A DNA stretch of 64,000 nucleotides, taken from assembly GCF_036689815.1 (NCBI RefSeq), contig NZ_JBAHUR010000001.1, forward strand, positions 333,019-397,018, read 5' to 3'. The notes beneath the pieces are model-generated. The model had not been told where the DNA came from. It ran no database searches and saw only the letters and a program-made list of their open reading frames with translations. Origin of the DNA: Magnetovibrio sp. PR-2 (GTDB taxonomy: Bacteria > Pseudomonadota > Alphaproteobacteria > Rhodospirillales > Magnetovibrionaceae). A program made the position numbers and the translations under genes. Shown here piece after piece: positions 52,035 to 61,539 of this stretch. Position 1 is the first letter of the stretch; each line of letters begins with the position of its first letter.

Positions 52035-53483
52035 TTAGCCACGCCAAAACGTCTTGGAAAACAAGACGATAATGGTAAACAGCTCCAATCGGCCCAACAG
52101 CATGCCCGCGCTCATGAGCCATTTGGCGGCGTCAGGTAGGCTTTGGAACGTGCCGCTGGGCCCCACAATTGGGCCCAAAGCGGGGCCGACGTTGGAAATG
52201 GCGGTGGCGGCGGACGAAATCGCGGTCAAGAAATCCAACCCCAACATGCCAAGCCCCAAGGCCAACAGCGCAAACGACAGGCCGAAGACGAAGAAGAACG
52301 ACAGGACCGAGATGATGACCTCGTCCGGGATGGGGCGGCGGTTGTAATACGGAATGAACACGCCGTGGGGCTGGAGCAGGTGTCTCACCTGCACCCGTGC
52401 GGCGTTGTAAAGAATTTGAAAGCGGAACACTTTGATGCCGCACGTGGTGGACCCCGCACAGCCGCCGATAAACATGATGAAGAAAAAGATCGGCAAGGCA
52501 AAGCTGCCCCAAAGCCCATAATCGTCGGTGGCGTAACCCGTACCGGTCATGATGGAAACCACGTTGAACGCGGAATAGCGCAGCGCCTGGGCGGGCTCCA
52601 TCCCCGTGTCAAACCACAGCAAGGCCGCGACCACCAGCACCAGTCCGCCCGCAATGGCGATGAAGCCGCGCACCTGTTCGTCTTGCCAAATGGCTAAGGG
52701 TTTGCCGCGCAAGACCTGCAAAAACAGCAAAAACGGCAACGAGCCCACGATCATGCCGGAGGTGATGATCAGATCGATCGTCCAACTGTCGAAGTGGCCG
52801 ACCGAACCGTCGGAGGTTGAAAAGCCACCCGTGGCGATGGTGGTCATGGCGTGCACGGTGCTTTCGAACGGCGTCATGCCTGCCCACCACATCATCAGAC
52901 CCCAAATGGCGGTGAGCACCGCGTAGATCAAAACCAACGCCATGGAGATTTGCGCCGCGCGCGGCAAAACCTTTTCGCCCGCGTCGAAGGCTTCGACTTT
53001 GAACATCTGCATACCACCGACGCCCATCATGGGCATCACGGCGATGGCCATCACGACGATACCCAAGCCGCCCAGCCATTGTAAAATGCCGCGCCACAGC
53101 AAAATGCCCGGCGGGGCATGGTCCAACCCGGTGATGACGGTGGAGCCGGTGGTGGTGATGCCCGACATGGCTTCGAAAAACGCGTCGGTGTAGCTCAGTT
53201 GCAATTCTGAAAACGAAAACGGCAACGCGGCAAAGATGGTCAGCACCAGCCAGCTCACCGTGGTCATGACGAACGCTTGGCGAACATTGAGGCTCACGGA
53301 GCCGGCCGAACTGGTGAGCGTTAACGACACACCGACAAACAGCGTCAGGCCCGCAGAAACGGCAAAAACCTGCCAATCTGGGTTGCCGTGAAGGGCGTCC
53401 ACCAGGGCAGGAATGCACATGCCCACGGCCAAAGTCGCCAAAAGCACACCCAAAATCATCAAAATGGGTCGGAAATCCATCAT
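52035..53483 (-). CDS. trkH: Trk system potassium uptake protein TrkH
   Basis: 482 residues from the ATG at 53483. The four pore loops are visible: SGITTTGSTVITGL, TIATGGFSTSDGS, VSIMTGTGYATDD and TAISNVGPALGPI. It imports K+ together with a TrkA regulator, which is not encoded here. Upstream codons to 53549 lack family similarity. Confidence 0.95.
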   Translation of the reverse strand: MMDFRPILMILGVLLATLAVGMCIPALVDALHGNPDWQVFAVSAGLTLFVGVSLTLTSSAGSVSLNVRQAFVMTTVSWLVLTIFAALPFSFSELQLSYTDAFFEAMSGITTTGSTVITGLDHAPPGILLWRGILQWLGGLGIVVMAIAVMPMMGVGGMQMFKVEAFDAGEKVLPRAAQISMALVLIYAVLTAIWGLMMWWAGMTPFESTVHAMTTIATGGFSTSDGSVGHFDSWTIDLIITSGMIVGSLPFLLFLQVLRGKPLAIWQDEQVRGFIAIAGGLVLVVAALLWFDTGMEPAQALRYSAFNVVSIMTGTGYATDDYGLWGSFALPIFFFIMFIGGCAGSTTCGIKVFRFQILYNAARVQVRHLLQPHGVFIPYYNRRPIPDEVIISVLSFFFVFGLSFALLALGLGMLGLDFLTAISSAATAISNVGPALGPIVGPSGTFQSLPDAAKWLMSAGMLLGRLELFTIIVLFSKTFWRG

Positions 53484-53868
53484 GTGAAGGTCAAAGCCCT
53501 TCCCGCCAAAACACGAAATGTGCGCGCATGCTAAAGGGCTGAAGCGCACGGTGCAAGCTTTGCAATTGGTGAGAAATGTGCTTGGCCGGACAGGGGACCA
53601 AACTGTTGATCACGGTGTCCAATCGGCAAAGGCGGTTGGCAGCACCCTGGTTAATAGGCAAATGATTGTCCGACGATGTCCGCACTTAGGGTGTTATCGG
53701 AGATGTCATTGCAAATGGGCTGATGTCCGCCTTATAGCCAATTGTTGACCAACCAGCCTTCCCCTATCACACCTCGCCTGTTTCACATGTCCATGTTACT
53801 ATGAATAGGGATGCTGTCTCATCATCTGCAATTATGTGGTTGATTTTGACGCTTAGTCAGGAGGGCAT
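53484..53868. other. Intergenic region between trkH and the CheB-CheR fusion
   Basis: No gene is supported on either strand. A possible plus-strand promoter reads TTGCAA (53709-53714), 17 bases, TTATAG (53732-53737), about 130 bases before the TTG start of the fusion gene. A GG-N10-GC spacing at 53568-53581 is too poor a match for sigma-54. Confidence 0.5.
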
Positions 53869-56800
53869 TTGGCCCAAAAGAAAAAAGCTCCTACGCAAAG
53901 GAGTGCTGCGAAGAAGACAGCAAGCCGTAAGGCTCAAACTTCTGCCAACAAGTCGCCATCGCCTAAACGTTCCATGGACCAGCCACCCTTGGTGGTTGGT
54001 ATTGGCGCGTCCGCTGGTGGATTAGAAGCTTTAAAGGCCTTTTTCAAAGCCGTACGCAGCGATTTACCCATATCGTATGTGATCATTCAACATCTCGACC
54101 CTGAACATGACAGCCTTATGGCGGATCTTTTGGGGGCGTGCACTGACATGCCTGTTGTGCAGATAAAGCGTCGTGTCTCCCTACAGGCTGGCCACGTTTA
54201 TGTTACCCCTCCAAACAAGTTTGTATCCATTAAGGACGGCGCCATTGGGTTAACCAAAGTGCTTGAGAAACGGGGCATGCAAATGCCTATCAATCATTTC
54301 CTCAAGGCTTTGGCTCACGACCAGCATGAAAAAGCCATCGGCATAATTATGTCGGGTATGGGGGCAGATGGGTCTTCTGGCTTGCGAGAGATCAAAGAAC
54401 AGGGCGGCCTGCTGATTGTTCAAGACCCTGCAAACGCAAAATATGATTCCATGCCGTCCAACGCCATCCAGACAGGCATGGCAGATTACATCGTCCCCAT
54501 ATCCAAAATGCCCAAGCTTTTGGAAAAATATGCCACGCACCCATATGTCGCTGAACATGCAGACAGCACAGAAAAAGAACTATCCAATTCCGATCACCTT
54601 ACAGATATTTTGTCGTTGATGCGCACACGCCTGAAGCGCGATTTCCGGTATTACAAAAAAAGCACCTTGGTTCGCCGCATAATACGGCGCATGGGAATTG
54701 TTCATGTCGACGATATGGGAAAGTACCTCACACTCTTGCGGAAAAAACCAATTGAGCTTGAGAACCTGTTCAATGACCTTTTGATCGGTGTCACACAGTT
54801 TTTCCGCGACCCTGAGAGTTTTGAGGCGCTGAATAAGCATGTCGTAGAGAAACTGCTTAAAAAGCGTGAACCGGATCATCCAATCCGCGTGTGGGTGCCG
54901 GGGTGCAGCAGCGGTGAAGAAGCCTATTCCATCGCCATTTTACTGAATGAAGCCATATCCAAGCAGCGCAAGGATGTCGACATACAGGTTTTTGCAACGG
55001 ACATTGATGCGAGGGCCCTGGAAAAAGCACGCGCAGGGGTGTTTGCGGACAGTATCGAAAGCGATGTGTCGCCCCAAAGGTTGAAACGTTTCTTCATTCA
55101 GGAAGGCAACACGTATAGAGCAAACAAAAAGCTGCGCGAACAAATTGCCTTTGCGGAACAAAACCTTATTTCCGACCCTCCCTTTTCCCGGTTGGATTTA
55201 ATCTGCTGTCGGAATTTGCTGATTTATGTAGAACAGGAATTACAGCGCAAGATTATTTCCTTGTTTCACTATACTTTGGAAGAAGACGGCTACCTGTTTT
55301 TGGGCTCATCTGAAACCGTTGGCAGACTTGGAAATTTATTTTCAGTTTTGGATAAGAAATCCAGGATTTACAAACGCCAAAAACAAACAAAGGCACCGCA
55401 GGTTGATTTCCCCATCGTGCCAACCGTTGAGCGTTCCCCTACCAACAAGCCCATAGCCACACGCCAGCCACTGCGTCGCGTGGTGTTTTCTGATTTAACG
55501 CATCGCTTGTTGTCGGAAACTTACGCACCGGCTTCGGTTTTGATCAACCGCAACGGTGAACCACTGTACTTTTTTGGGCCAATGGACCGATATCTAAAGC
55601 TGCCACTGGGGGAGCCGCATCAAGATATTTTGGCCATGGCGCGACAAGGTTTGGTCACGAAATTGCGCAGCTTGATCAACAAAGCTGTGCGCAACGATGA
55701 AACTGTGCGTGCTGACAACATCGAAATCAAACGCAGCAAAAAGAAATTGACCGTCTCCGTCACCGTTCGTCCTGTTCACGAACCCCATGAAGCCGAGGGC
55801 CTCTACCTGGTTGCCTTCTCAGAACCTGGAACCAGCTTGATGTCTGAGGAAGAGCTTAAAATACCCGATACCCAAACGCAGGCGCTTGACCAATCCGAGG
55901 TCTATGAGCTGGAACGCGAACTCCAAGCAACGCGCGAGGACCTTCGCAGCACGATTGAGGAGATGGAAACCTCAAACGAAGAACTCAAAGCGTCAAATGA
56001 AGAAGCCATGTCCATGAACGAGGAGCTTCAATCCTCAAACGAAGAATTGGAAACTTCCAAAGAGGAGATGCAGTCTCTCAACGAAGAATTAAATACCGTC
56101 AATACGGAGCTTCAAGACAAAGTGGATCAGTTGGAAGCCAGCCGCAACGACATCTCCAACCTGTTATCGAGCACAGACATTGGAACGCTTTTTCTCGACA
56201 AAACCATGCACATCAAGCGGTTCACACCTGCCGTTAGTTCGTTGATAAAAATCCAGCCCGGGGATGAAGGGCGAAAGCTCAGTGATTTTTCAAAGACATT
56301 TAAAGACGCTCGCCTTGTGGCAGATTGTAAGGAAGTGTTCAACACACTGTCGCCCATTGAACGCGAGATCATGACGAAGGATGGAAACTGGTTTATTCGG
56401 CGCATTCTTCCTTATCGTACGGCGGAAAATCATATTGAAGGCGTTGTCATTACCTTTACGGATATCACTGTCGTTAAAAAGGCTGAATCGGATGCTCTTC
56501 GCATGGCGGCAATCATTCGAGATTCAAATGATGCCGTGACATTACAGGGCATGAACGGTCAGATCCTCGCCTGGAACCAGGGTGCGGAAAATATGTATGG
56601 GTATTCAGAGAAAGAAGCCCTGACGATGAACGTTCGCGATATCGTCCCCAAAGAGGAACGGACAACCGCGCTGGATATTATTTATCAAGCCGTAGAGCAT
56701 GGGCAACGACAGTCCGTCAACACCAAGCGCGTTCATAAAGATGGACATGTTCTTGATGTTTGGCTTTCTGTGTCGGTTCTCAAAGATCCGGATGGGGGAG

Positions 56801-58092
56801 GCGAGGTTGTGGCCTCAACTGAGCGTGATGTTACGCAGATATTGCAAACAGAAAGAGAACTGCGCCAATCACACGAGTTGCTGGAGCAGCGAGTCAAAGA
56901 ACGAACAGAAGACTTAATAGCGGCCAATCAGGATCTCGCTCTATCGAAAATAGATGCGGAGACGGCCAATGCCGCCAAATCGAATTTTCTGGCCAGCATG
57001 AGCCACGAATTGAGAACGCCTTTAAATGCGATCATTGGCTTTGGTCAGTTGCTCCAAATGGACAGAAATAATCCTTTGTCTGCTGAGCATCAAAAACAAG
57101 CGGGATATATACTCGAAGGGGCTGACCACCTTTTAGAACTTGTAAATGACATTCTTGACTTGGCAAAAGTGGAAGCCAATCAAGCACAACTGGATCTTGA
57201 GGTCGTTGATGCACGCCATACCATTGATCACGTCGTTTCTATGGCCGTTCCCTTAGCTGAGGAAAAACAGATCACGATCACCAGCAAGATAGAAGACACA
57301 CTCGGCTCGGAAATACTGACGGATGGCGTGAGATTTCGCCAGATCCTCTATAATCTGTTGTCCAATGCGATCAAATATAACAAGGAACGCGGCACAGTTA
57401 CGATAGAAGGGCACCAGACCCAAAACAGGTTCCTACGTATTTCGGTAAAGGATACGGGCCAAGGCATTGCAAAGAAAGATTATCCGCGTGTTTTTCAGGC
57501 CTTTCATCGCCTTGGTGATGACGTCACCCGGGCCAGAGAAGGTACAGGCATTGGCCTAACCGTCACGAAACTTCTTGTTGAACGTTTGGCTGGAAAAATT
57601 GGCTTTGAGAGCAAGAGGGGACAGGGAAGTACGTTTTGGATTGAACTGCCGTTGGCTACGAATACGGATATTGTCATTTGGACCGATATTATGAGTGTCG
57701 GCGTCGATGCCATAGATGCCGATCATCAAAATCTTGTTTCACTGCTGAACGATATTGGTCGCGACGGTGATGATATTGCGACCATGGACGCGGCCATAAA
57801 GGGTTTAATCGTATATACCAATGACCACTTTAAGCGCGAAGAGCGCATCATGGAGGCTTGTGAGTTTCCTGAACTCGATAAGCACCGGAAACTTCACTAC
57901 GAAATTTCAGCAAGTGTAAACGACCTTCAGGAGAAGTGGCTTAAAAAACGCGATATTGCTCAGCTTCATGAACTTCATGATTTTCTGAAACATCTTTGGA
58001 TCAATCACGTTCTGAATGAAGATACAAAGGTTGCTCATTTCACCAAGGGCAAAGAGGATAAGATAAAGACTGCTTTGCACGATTGGGCGTAA
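53869..58092 (+). CDS. CheB-CheR-PAS-histidine kinase-hemerythrin fusion
   Basis: A 1407-residue signalling protein. It has a CheB methylesterase domain (about 38-225, VVGIGASAGGLEALKAFFKA), a CheR methyltransferase domain (about 245-510, VWVPGCSSGEEAYSIAILLN, DLICCRNLLIYVE), a long Glu-rich coiled coil (about 675-765, NEELKASNEEAMSMNEELQS), two PAS domains (about 770-1010), HisKA with SHELRTPLNAIIGFGQLL (His1046) and an ATPase domain (GTGIGLTVTKLLVERL). The last 140 residues are a bacteriohemerythrin with GVDAIDADHQNLVSLLND, HFKREER and LWINHVLNEDTKVA. The start is TTG with AGGAGGG five bases upstream. No response regulator follows. The CheB/CheR-PAS-kinase layout is known; the C-terminal di-iron domain is unusual and suggests O2 or NO sensing. 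Confidence 0.93.
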   Translation: MAQKKKAPTQRSAAKKTASRKAQTSANKSPSPKRSMDQPPLVVGIGASAGGLEALKAFFKAVRSDLPISYVIIQHLDPEHDSLMADLLGACTDMPVVQIKRRVSLQAGHVYVTPPNKFVSIKDGAIGLTKVLEKRGMQMPINHFLKALAHDQHEKAIGIIMSGMGADGSSGLREIKEQGGLLIVQDPANAKYDSMPSNAIQTGMADYIVPISKMPKLLEKYATHPYVAEHADSTEKELSNSDHLTDILSLMRTRLKRDFRYYKKSTLVRRIIRRMGIVHVDDMGKYLTLLRKKPIELENLFNDLLIGVTQFFRDPESFEALNKHVVEKLLKKREPDHPIRVWVPGCSSGEEAYSIAILLNEAISKQRKDVDIQVFATDIDARALEKARAGVFADSIESDVSPQRLKRFFIQEGNTYRANKKLREQIAFAEQNLISDPPFSRLDLICCRNLLIYVEQELQRKIISLFHYTLEEDGYLFLGSSETVGRLGNLFSVLDKKSRIYKRQKQTKAPQVDFPIVPTVERSPTNKPIATRQPLRRVVFSDLTHRLLSETYAPASVLINRNGEPLYFFGPMDRYLKLPLGEPHQDILAMARQGLVTKLRSLINKAVRNDETVRADNIEIKRSKKKLTVSVTVRPVHEPHEAEGLYLVAFSEPGTSLMSEEELKIPDTQTQALDQSEVYELERELQATREDLRSTIEEMETSNEELKASNEEAMSMNEELQSSNEELETSKEEMQSLNEELNTVNTELQDKVDQLEASRNDISNLLSSTDIGTLFLDKTMHIKRFTPAVSSLIKIQPGDEGRKLSDFSKTFKDARLVADCKEVFNTLSPIEREIMTKDGNWFIRRILPYRTAENHIEGVVITFTDITVVKKAESDALRMAAIIRDSNDAVTLQGMNGQILAWNQGAENMYGYSEKEALTMNVRDIVPKEERTTALDIIYQAVEHGQRQSVNTKRVHKDGHVLDVWLSVSVLKDPDGGGEVVASTERDVTQILQTERELRQSHELLEQRVKERTEDLIAANQDLALSKIDAETANAAKSNFLASMSHELRTPLNAIIGFGQLLQMDRNNPLSAEHQKQAGYILEGADHLLELVNDILDLAKVEANQAQLDLEVVDARHTIDHVVSMAVPLAEEKQITITSKIEDTLGSEILTDGVRFRQILYNLLSNAIKYNKERGTVTIEGHQTQNRFLRISVKDTGQGIAKKDYPRVFQAFHRLGDDVTRAREGTGIGLTVTKLLVERLAGKIGFESKRGQGSTFWIELPLATNTDIVIWTDIMSVGVDAIDADHQNLVSLLNDIGRDGDDIATMDAAIKGLIVYTNDHFKREERIMEACEFPELDKHRKLHYEISASVNDLQEKWLKKRDIAQLHELHDFLKHLWINHVLNEDTKVAHFTKGKEDKIKTALHDWA

Positions 58093-58174
58093 GTTCAAAA
58101 TATTAGATGGCATCCTCATCTAAATCCGTTTCTGTCGAACAGTCTGAGAGGCTCAAGTGAGCGTGGTAGCCGCG

Positions 58175-58813
58175 TTAAACCAGCTCATACGCGCCCGAAG
58201 ACGGATTGTTCACCATCGACAGGAACTCACGCCGCGTGCGGTCGTCTTCACGAAACGCGCCGACCATTTTTGACGTCACCATGGACACGCCCGGTTTGTG
58301 CACGCCGCGACACGTCATGCATTGGTGGGCGGCTTCGATCACCACGGCGACGCCGTCGGGTTGAAGCACATCGTTGATGGCATTGGCGACTTGCGCGGTC
58401 ATCTTTTCTTGGATTTGCAGGCGCTGGGCGTACAGCTCCACCACGCGCGCCAGTTTGGAAATGCCGACCACCCGGTTTTTGGGCAGATACGCCACATGGG
58501 CTTTGCCGATGATCGGTGCCATGTGGTGTTCGCAATGGCTTTCGAACCGAATGTCTTTCAACAACACCATTTCGTCATAGCCCTCGACCTCTTCAAAAGT
58601 GCGTTCGAGGATTTCTTCCGGATCGGCGTTGTAGCCTTGGAAGTATTCTTCATAAGCTTTGACGACCCGTTTAGGCGTGTCGAGCAAGCCTTCACGGTCG
58701 GGGTCGTCGCCGGCCCATTGAAGCAGCGTGCGCACAGCCTTTTCGGCTTCATCACGGGACGGGCGGGAATTGTCGTCGTTGACGACGCTCAGCGGTTTGC
58801 GGTTGGTAGCCAC
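58175..58813 (-). CDS. folE: GTP cyclohydrolase I
   Basis: First enzyme of folate/pterin synthesis. The 212-residue protein has the zinc and active-site blocks [40 protein letters not shown] and [15 protein letters not shown]. It starts with GTG at 58811-58813, with AAAGGAAA upstream. It stands alone on the minus strand. Confidence 0.96.
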   Translation of the reverse strand: MATNRKPLSVVNDDNSRPSRDEAEKAVRTLLQWAGDDPDREGLLDTPKRVVKAYEEYFQGYNADPEEILERTFEEVEGYDEMVLLKDIRFESHCEHHMAPIIGKAHVAYLPKNRVVGISKLARVVELYAQRLQIQEKMTAQVANAINDVLQPDGVAVVIEAAHQCMTCRGVHKPGVSMVTSKMVGAFREDDRTRREFLSMVNNPSSGAYELV

Positions 58814-58912
58814 GGTGTATTTCCTTTGTCTGGGCCTGCCGGGGGAAGCAGGCGTCTTAACCCATATGGGAGCCAGGGGGGCGCATTCAAGGCTGCCCCC
58901 AGACGTGGTGGT

Positions 58913-59335
58913 CTAATGAAGTTGACGGTTGTGGTACGGGCTGTCCAGTGAAAACACCGGAATGTCGGCATGAAACATCTCGCCCGCAGCCGTCGCCATC
59001 ACATAATAGCCCTTCATGATGCCCGAAGACGTACCCAACGGTGTACCGCTGGAATATTCAAAACTTTCGCCGGGCTCCAAATGCGGCTGCTCGCCGATCA
59101 CGCCCGCGCCGGACACTTCCTGTACATGGCCTAACTCATCGGTGATGTGCCAATAGCGGCTTTTCAGTTGCACGGTCTCGCCGCCTTGATTTTCGATGCG
59201 CACATGGTACGCCCAGAAATAGCGGTGGTCTTCCGGCTCGCTCTGTTCGTCAATGAATTCCGGTTCCACAGAAACCGTGATGGAGCGCGTGGTGAGCACA
59301 TATGTGCCGGGGATATCCATGTTTAGGTGCTCCAT
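58913..59335 (-). CDS. apaG: ApaG-family protein
   Basis: 140 residues with the ApaG beta-sandwich pattern: VEPEFIDEQSEPEDHRYFWA, RYWHITDELGHVQEVSGAGV, IGEQPHLEPGESFEYSSGTP and MKGYYVMATAAGEMFHADIP. Linked to Co2+/Mg2+ efflux and Ap4A levels in other bacteria; the mechanism is unclear. The start at 59335 (MEHLNMDIPG) has GAGAGGG upstream. Confidence 0.95.
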   Translation of the reverse strand: MEHLNMDIPGTYVLTTRSITVSVEPEFIDEQSEPEDHRYFWAYHVRIENQGGETVQLKSRYWHITDELGHVQEVSGAGVIGEQPHLEPGESFEYSSGTPLGTSSGIMKGYYVMATAAGEMFHADIPVFSLDSPYHNRQLH

Positions 59336-59439
59336 AATGAGCCCTCTCATTTTATTGGGTGCCAAGGTGTTGGCGCCATTTTTTAGAATGCTTTTATATT
59401 ATCTGGTCTTTTTTGGGCAATTGTCCAGTGTCGTGTCAC

Positions 59440-60384
59440 CTACGCCGAACACGACGCGCCGCCCAGGACGCAAAATTTGGCGCAATGGGGGTGGTTCAGC
59501 GCCACGTCCGTGTGGGCTTCGACCAAGGTTTTGCCCAGATCAAAACGGGTGTCGTAAGGCAACAGCGTGCAGGGCGCGATGCTGGGTGAGGCCTCGCCTT
59601 TTCGGTGCACCACCATGCGCGACGTGGCGCACATCATGGCGTCGGGCCGCACGTTTAAAATCCCCCAACACTGGGTGGTGATTTCGGGCACATCGACGTG
59701 TGCGTCCATTTCCGGGAACAGCACCAAATGTGTAGGATCGGCGGCGTTCAGTTTTAAGCCCCAGGCGTCGAACAGCTGTTGGTAGCCTTGGCGCGATTGC
59801 TCTTCGGTTTCATCCCATAACGTGCGCCCGGCAATGTCGATTTGAAAACCATTTTCGATCAGCCATTTAATGCCCTCCACCATGGGGGGCCAGGTGCCGT
59901 CTCCACGGATGTTTTCGTGGGCGCCTTGGGTGTAGTGATCCACCGAAACCCGCAAGGTGAGGTTTTCAGATTTCACCGCAAGCAGGTCATTGCGCTTTTG
60001 CCACAGAGGTTTCATGGCGTTGGTGAGAACCAAAGCCTTAAAGCCACGGTCCAACACATCGTGCAGCATCGCCACCAGGTCTTTGTTCATGAACGGCTCC
60101 CCCCCGGTAAAGCCGATCTCGTCAATGCTCCAGCCGTTGGTGGCGATTTCTTCTAAATAATGCTGCACATGACCCTGCGCCAAATAGACCAAATCATCGT
60201 TGGTGGGGCTGGAGTCCATATAGCAGTTGTCACACGTGATGTTGCACAGCGAGCCGGTATTGAACCAAAGGGTCTTGAGCCCGCTTAACCCCACCGTCGC
60301 GCGGATTTCGCCTTTGGCGGTGACCAGCGGGTCTTGAAACTTGGCAGGGTCTATGGGCGCGCGCTCGTGTTGGCCTTCGGGCAT
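59440..60384 (-). CDS. Radical SAM protein with C-terminal cysteines
   Basis: 314 residues. The [4Fe-4S] motif is CNITCDNCY (residues 47-55), followed by EIGFTGGEPFMNKDLVAML and LTLRVSVDHYTQGAHENIRG. The C-terminal third has cysteines at TTQCWGIL, DAMMCATSRM, SIAPCTLLPY, HPHCAKFCVLGGASCSA, so an auxiliary Fe-S cluster of SPASM/twitch type is likely. Substrate unknown; no precursor peptide gene is seen beside it. Confidence 0.88.
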   Translation of the reverse strand: MPEGQHERAPIDPAKFQDPLVTAKGEIRATVGLSGLKTLWFNTGSLCNITCDNCYMDSSPTNDDLVYLAQGHVQHYLEEIATNGWSIDEIGFTGGEPFMNKDLVAMLHDVLDRGFKALVLTNAMKPLWQKRNDLLAVKSENLTLRVSVDHYTQGAHENIRGDGTWPPMVEGIKWLIENGFQIDIAGRTLWDETEEQSRQGYQQLFDAWGLKLNAADPTHLVLFPEMDAHVDVPEITTQCWGILNVRPDAMMCATSRMVVHRKGEASPSIAPCTLLPYDTRFDLGKTLVEAHTDVALNHPHCAKFCVLGGASCSA

Positions 60385-60612
60385 GGATGTCTCTTTTCAG
60401 TTCATGTCATTAGAAAATAGGGTATCCGCTGATTTTTTCCAGACTTGTTTCGGGGCACGCAAAACCGCCAATGGGCACACGATTTGCAGCCTTTGCGCGA
60501 AAGTCCAGGGTAGGTGTCTCTCTAACATTTTGTTTTTATTGAAAAAACTTCCCTGTTGGCAGAAAAGCCGTTAACCAAGAACCCACATTGAATTTCGCGC
60601 GGGGGCGCAGAT

Positions 60613-61527
60613 ATGGACTTTTTGACCCTGAAACAAGGGTTTTTGGATCATTGCCGGGGCAAGGGGTTGTCGGCGCACTCCATCAAGGCGTATCGCCAAG
60701 ACCTTGACGATTTTGCCATGTGGCTGAAGCGCACGCGCTGCGAAGATCCTTTTGCTAAGGACGCCATTTCTGACTGGGTTTTGGCTTTGCAGGATCGTGT
60801 CATGGCGCCGGCGTCCATTAAGCGGCGCATTGCGTGCCTCAAGGTCATGTGCCGGTGGTTGGAAGATGAAGAGGTCATCGAAAGCTCACCCTTTCACCGC
60901 ATGCGCCTGACCGTTCGTTTGCCGCGCCAATTGCCCAAGAACATCAAGCGCGGAGAATTAAAAGCATTGTTCGCCGCCGCGCGCAGGGCTTCAAACGCAG
61001 GGCCGAAACGCATGACGTGGTTAACCTTGCGTTTGGGCATGGAGCTGATGTTCACCACAGGTGTGCGCGTTGGCGAGCTGTGTGCTATCCGCTTACACGA
61101 CATTGATTTTAGCGAAGGCAGCATCTCCATCCGCGGCAAAGGCAATCGCGAACGGCGTGTGTACTTCGTCGATGACGACATGCGCCGCTTTGTCGAAAGA
61201 TATTTGAAAACGCGCGAAAAATTAGGGACACAAAGCGAGTATTTACTGATTAACGGGTGGGGCTCCCCCGTGACGCCGGATTTCATCCGCCGCCAGCTGA
61301 AAAAGCTTGCCGCACGGGCCGGGATAGAGCGCCCCATCACGCCCCACATGCTGCGCCACTCTGCCGCGACGGAACTGTTGGAGAACGGTGTTGATATCCG
61401 CTATGTGCAAAAGCTGTTGGGGCACAGTTCGATTTCAACGACGGAGATTTACACCCACGTGTCAGATGCCAGCCTCCGCACAGCCATCAAATCCGCCAAC
61501 ACACGAAAGGGGATTTTGGGCGGATAA
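60613..61527 (+). CDS. Tyrosine recombinase next to the invertible cassette
   Basis: 304 residues with an N-terminal SAM-like core-binding domain (about 1-95, LSAHSIKAYRQDLDDFAMWL) and a C-terminal catalytic domain. The active-site set is complete: R152 in TTGVRVGELC, K176 in IRGKGNRERR, H245-x2-R248 in TPHMLRHSAA, H271 in LLGHSSISTT and Tyr280 in TEIYTHVS. Its composition is host-like, in contrast to the AT-rich genes that follow. Its stop codon (TAA, 61525-61527) lies inside the left inverted repeat. XerC/XerD-like in length; the neighbouring repeats suggest that it acts on them. Confidence 0.93.
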   Translation: MDFLTLKQGFLDHCRGKGLSAHSIKAYRQDLDDFAMWLKRTRCEDPFAKDAISDWVLALQDRVMAPASIKRRIACLKVMCRWLEDEEVIESSPFHRMRLTVRLPRQLPKNIKRGELKALFAAARRASNAGPKRMTWLTLRLGMELMFTTGVRVGELCAIRLHDIDFSEGSISIRGKGNRERRVYFVDDDMRRFVERYLKTREKLGTQSEYLLINGWGSPVTPDFIRRQLKKLAARAGIERPITPHMLRHSAATELLENGVDIRYVQKLLGHSSISTTEIYTHVSDASLRTAIKSANTRKGILGG

Positions 61528-61539
61528 CTAGAAATTATG
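61523..61539 (+). repeat. Left 17-bp inverted repeat (candidate recombination site)
   Basis: GATAACTAGAAATTATG, the exact complement of 63631-63647. It contains the TAA stop of the recombinase gene at its outer end and the ATG of the next gene as its last three bases. Internally ATAA and TTAT arms flank a seven-base centre, a size suited to a tyrosine-recombinase core site. Confidence 0.85.

Noticed and set aside
53568..53581. Sigma-54 promoter before the CheB-CheR fusion
   Set aside because: GG-N10-GC spacing is present, but the flanking bases (TGGTGA) fit the consensus poorly and the position is 290 bases from the start.
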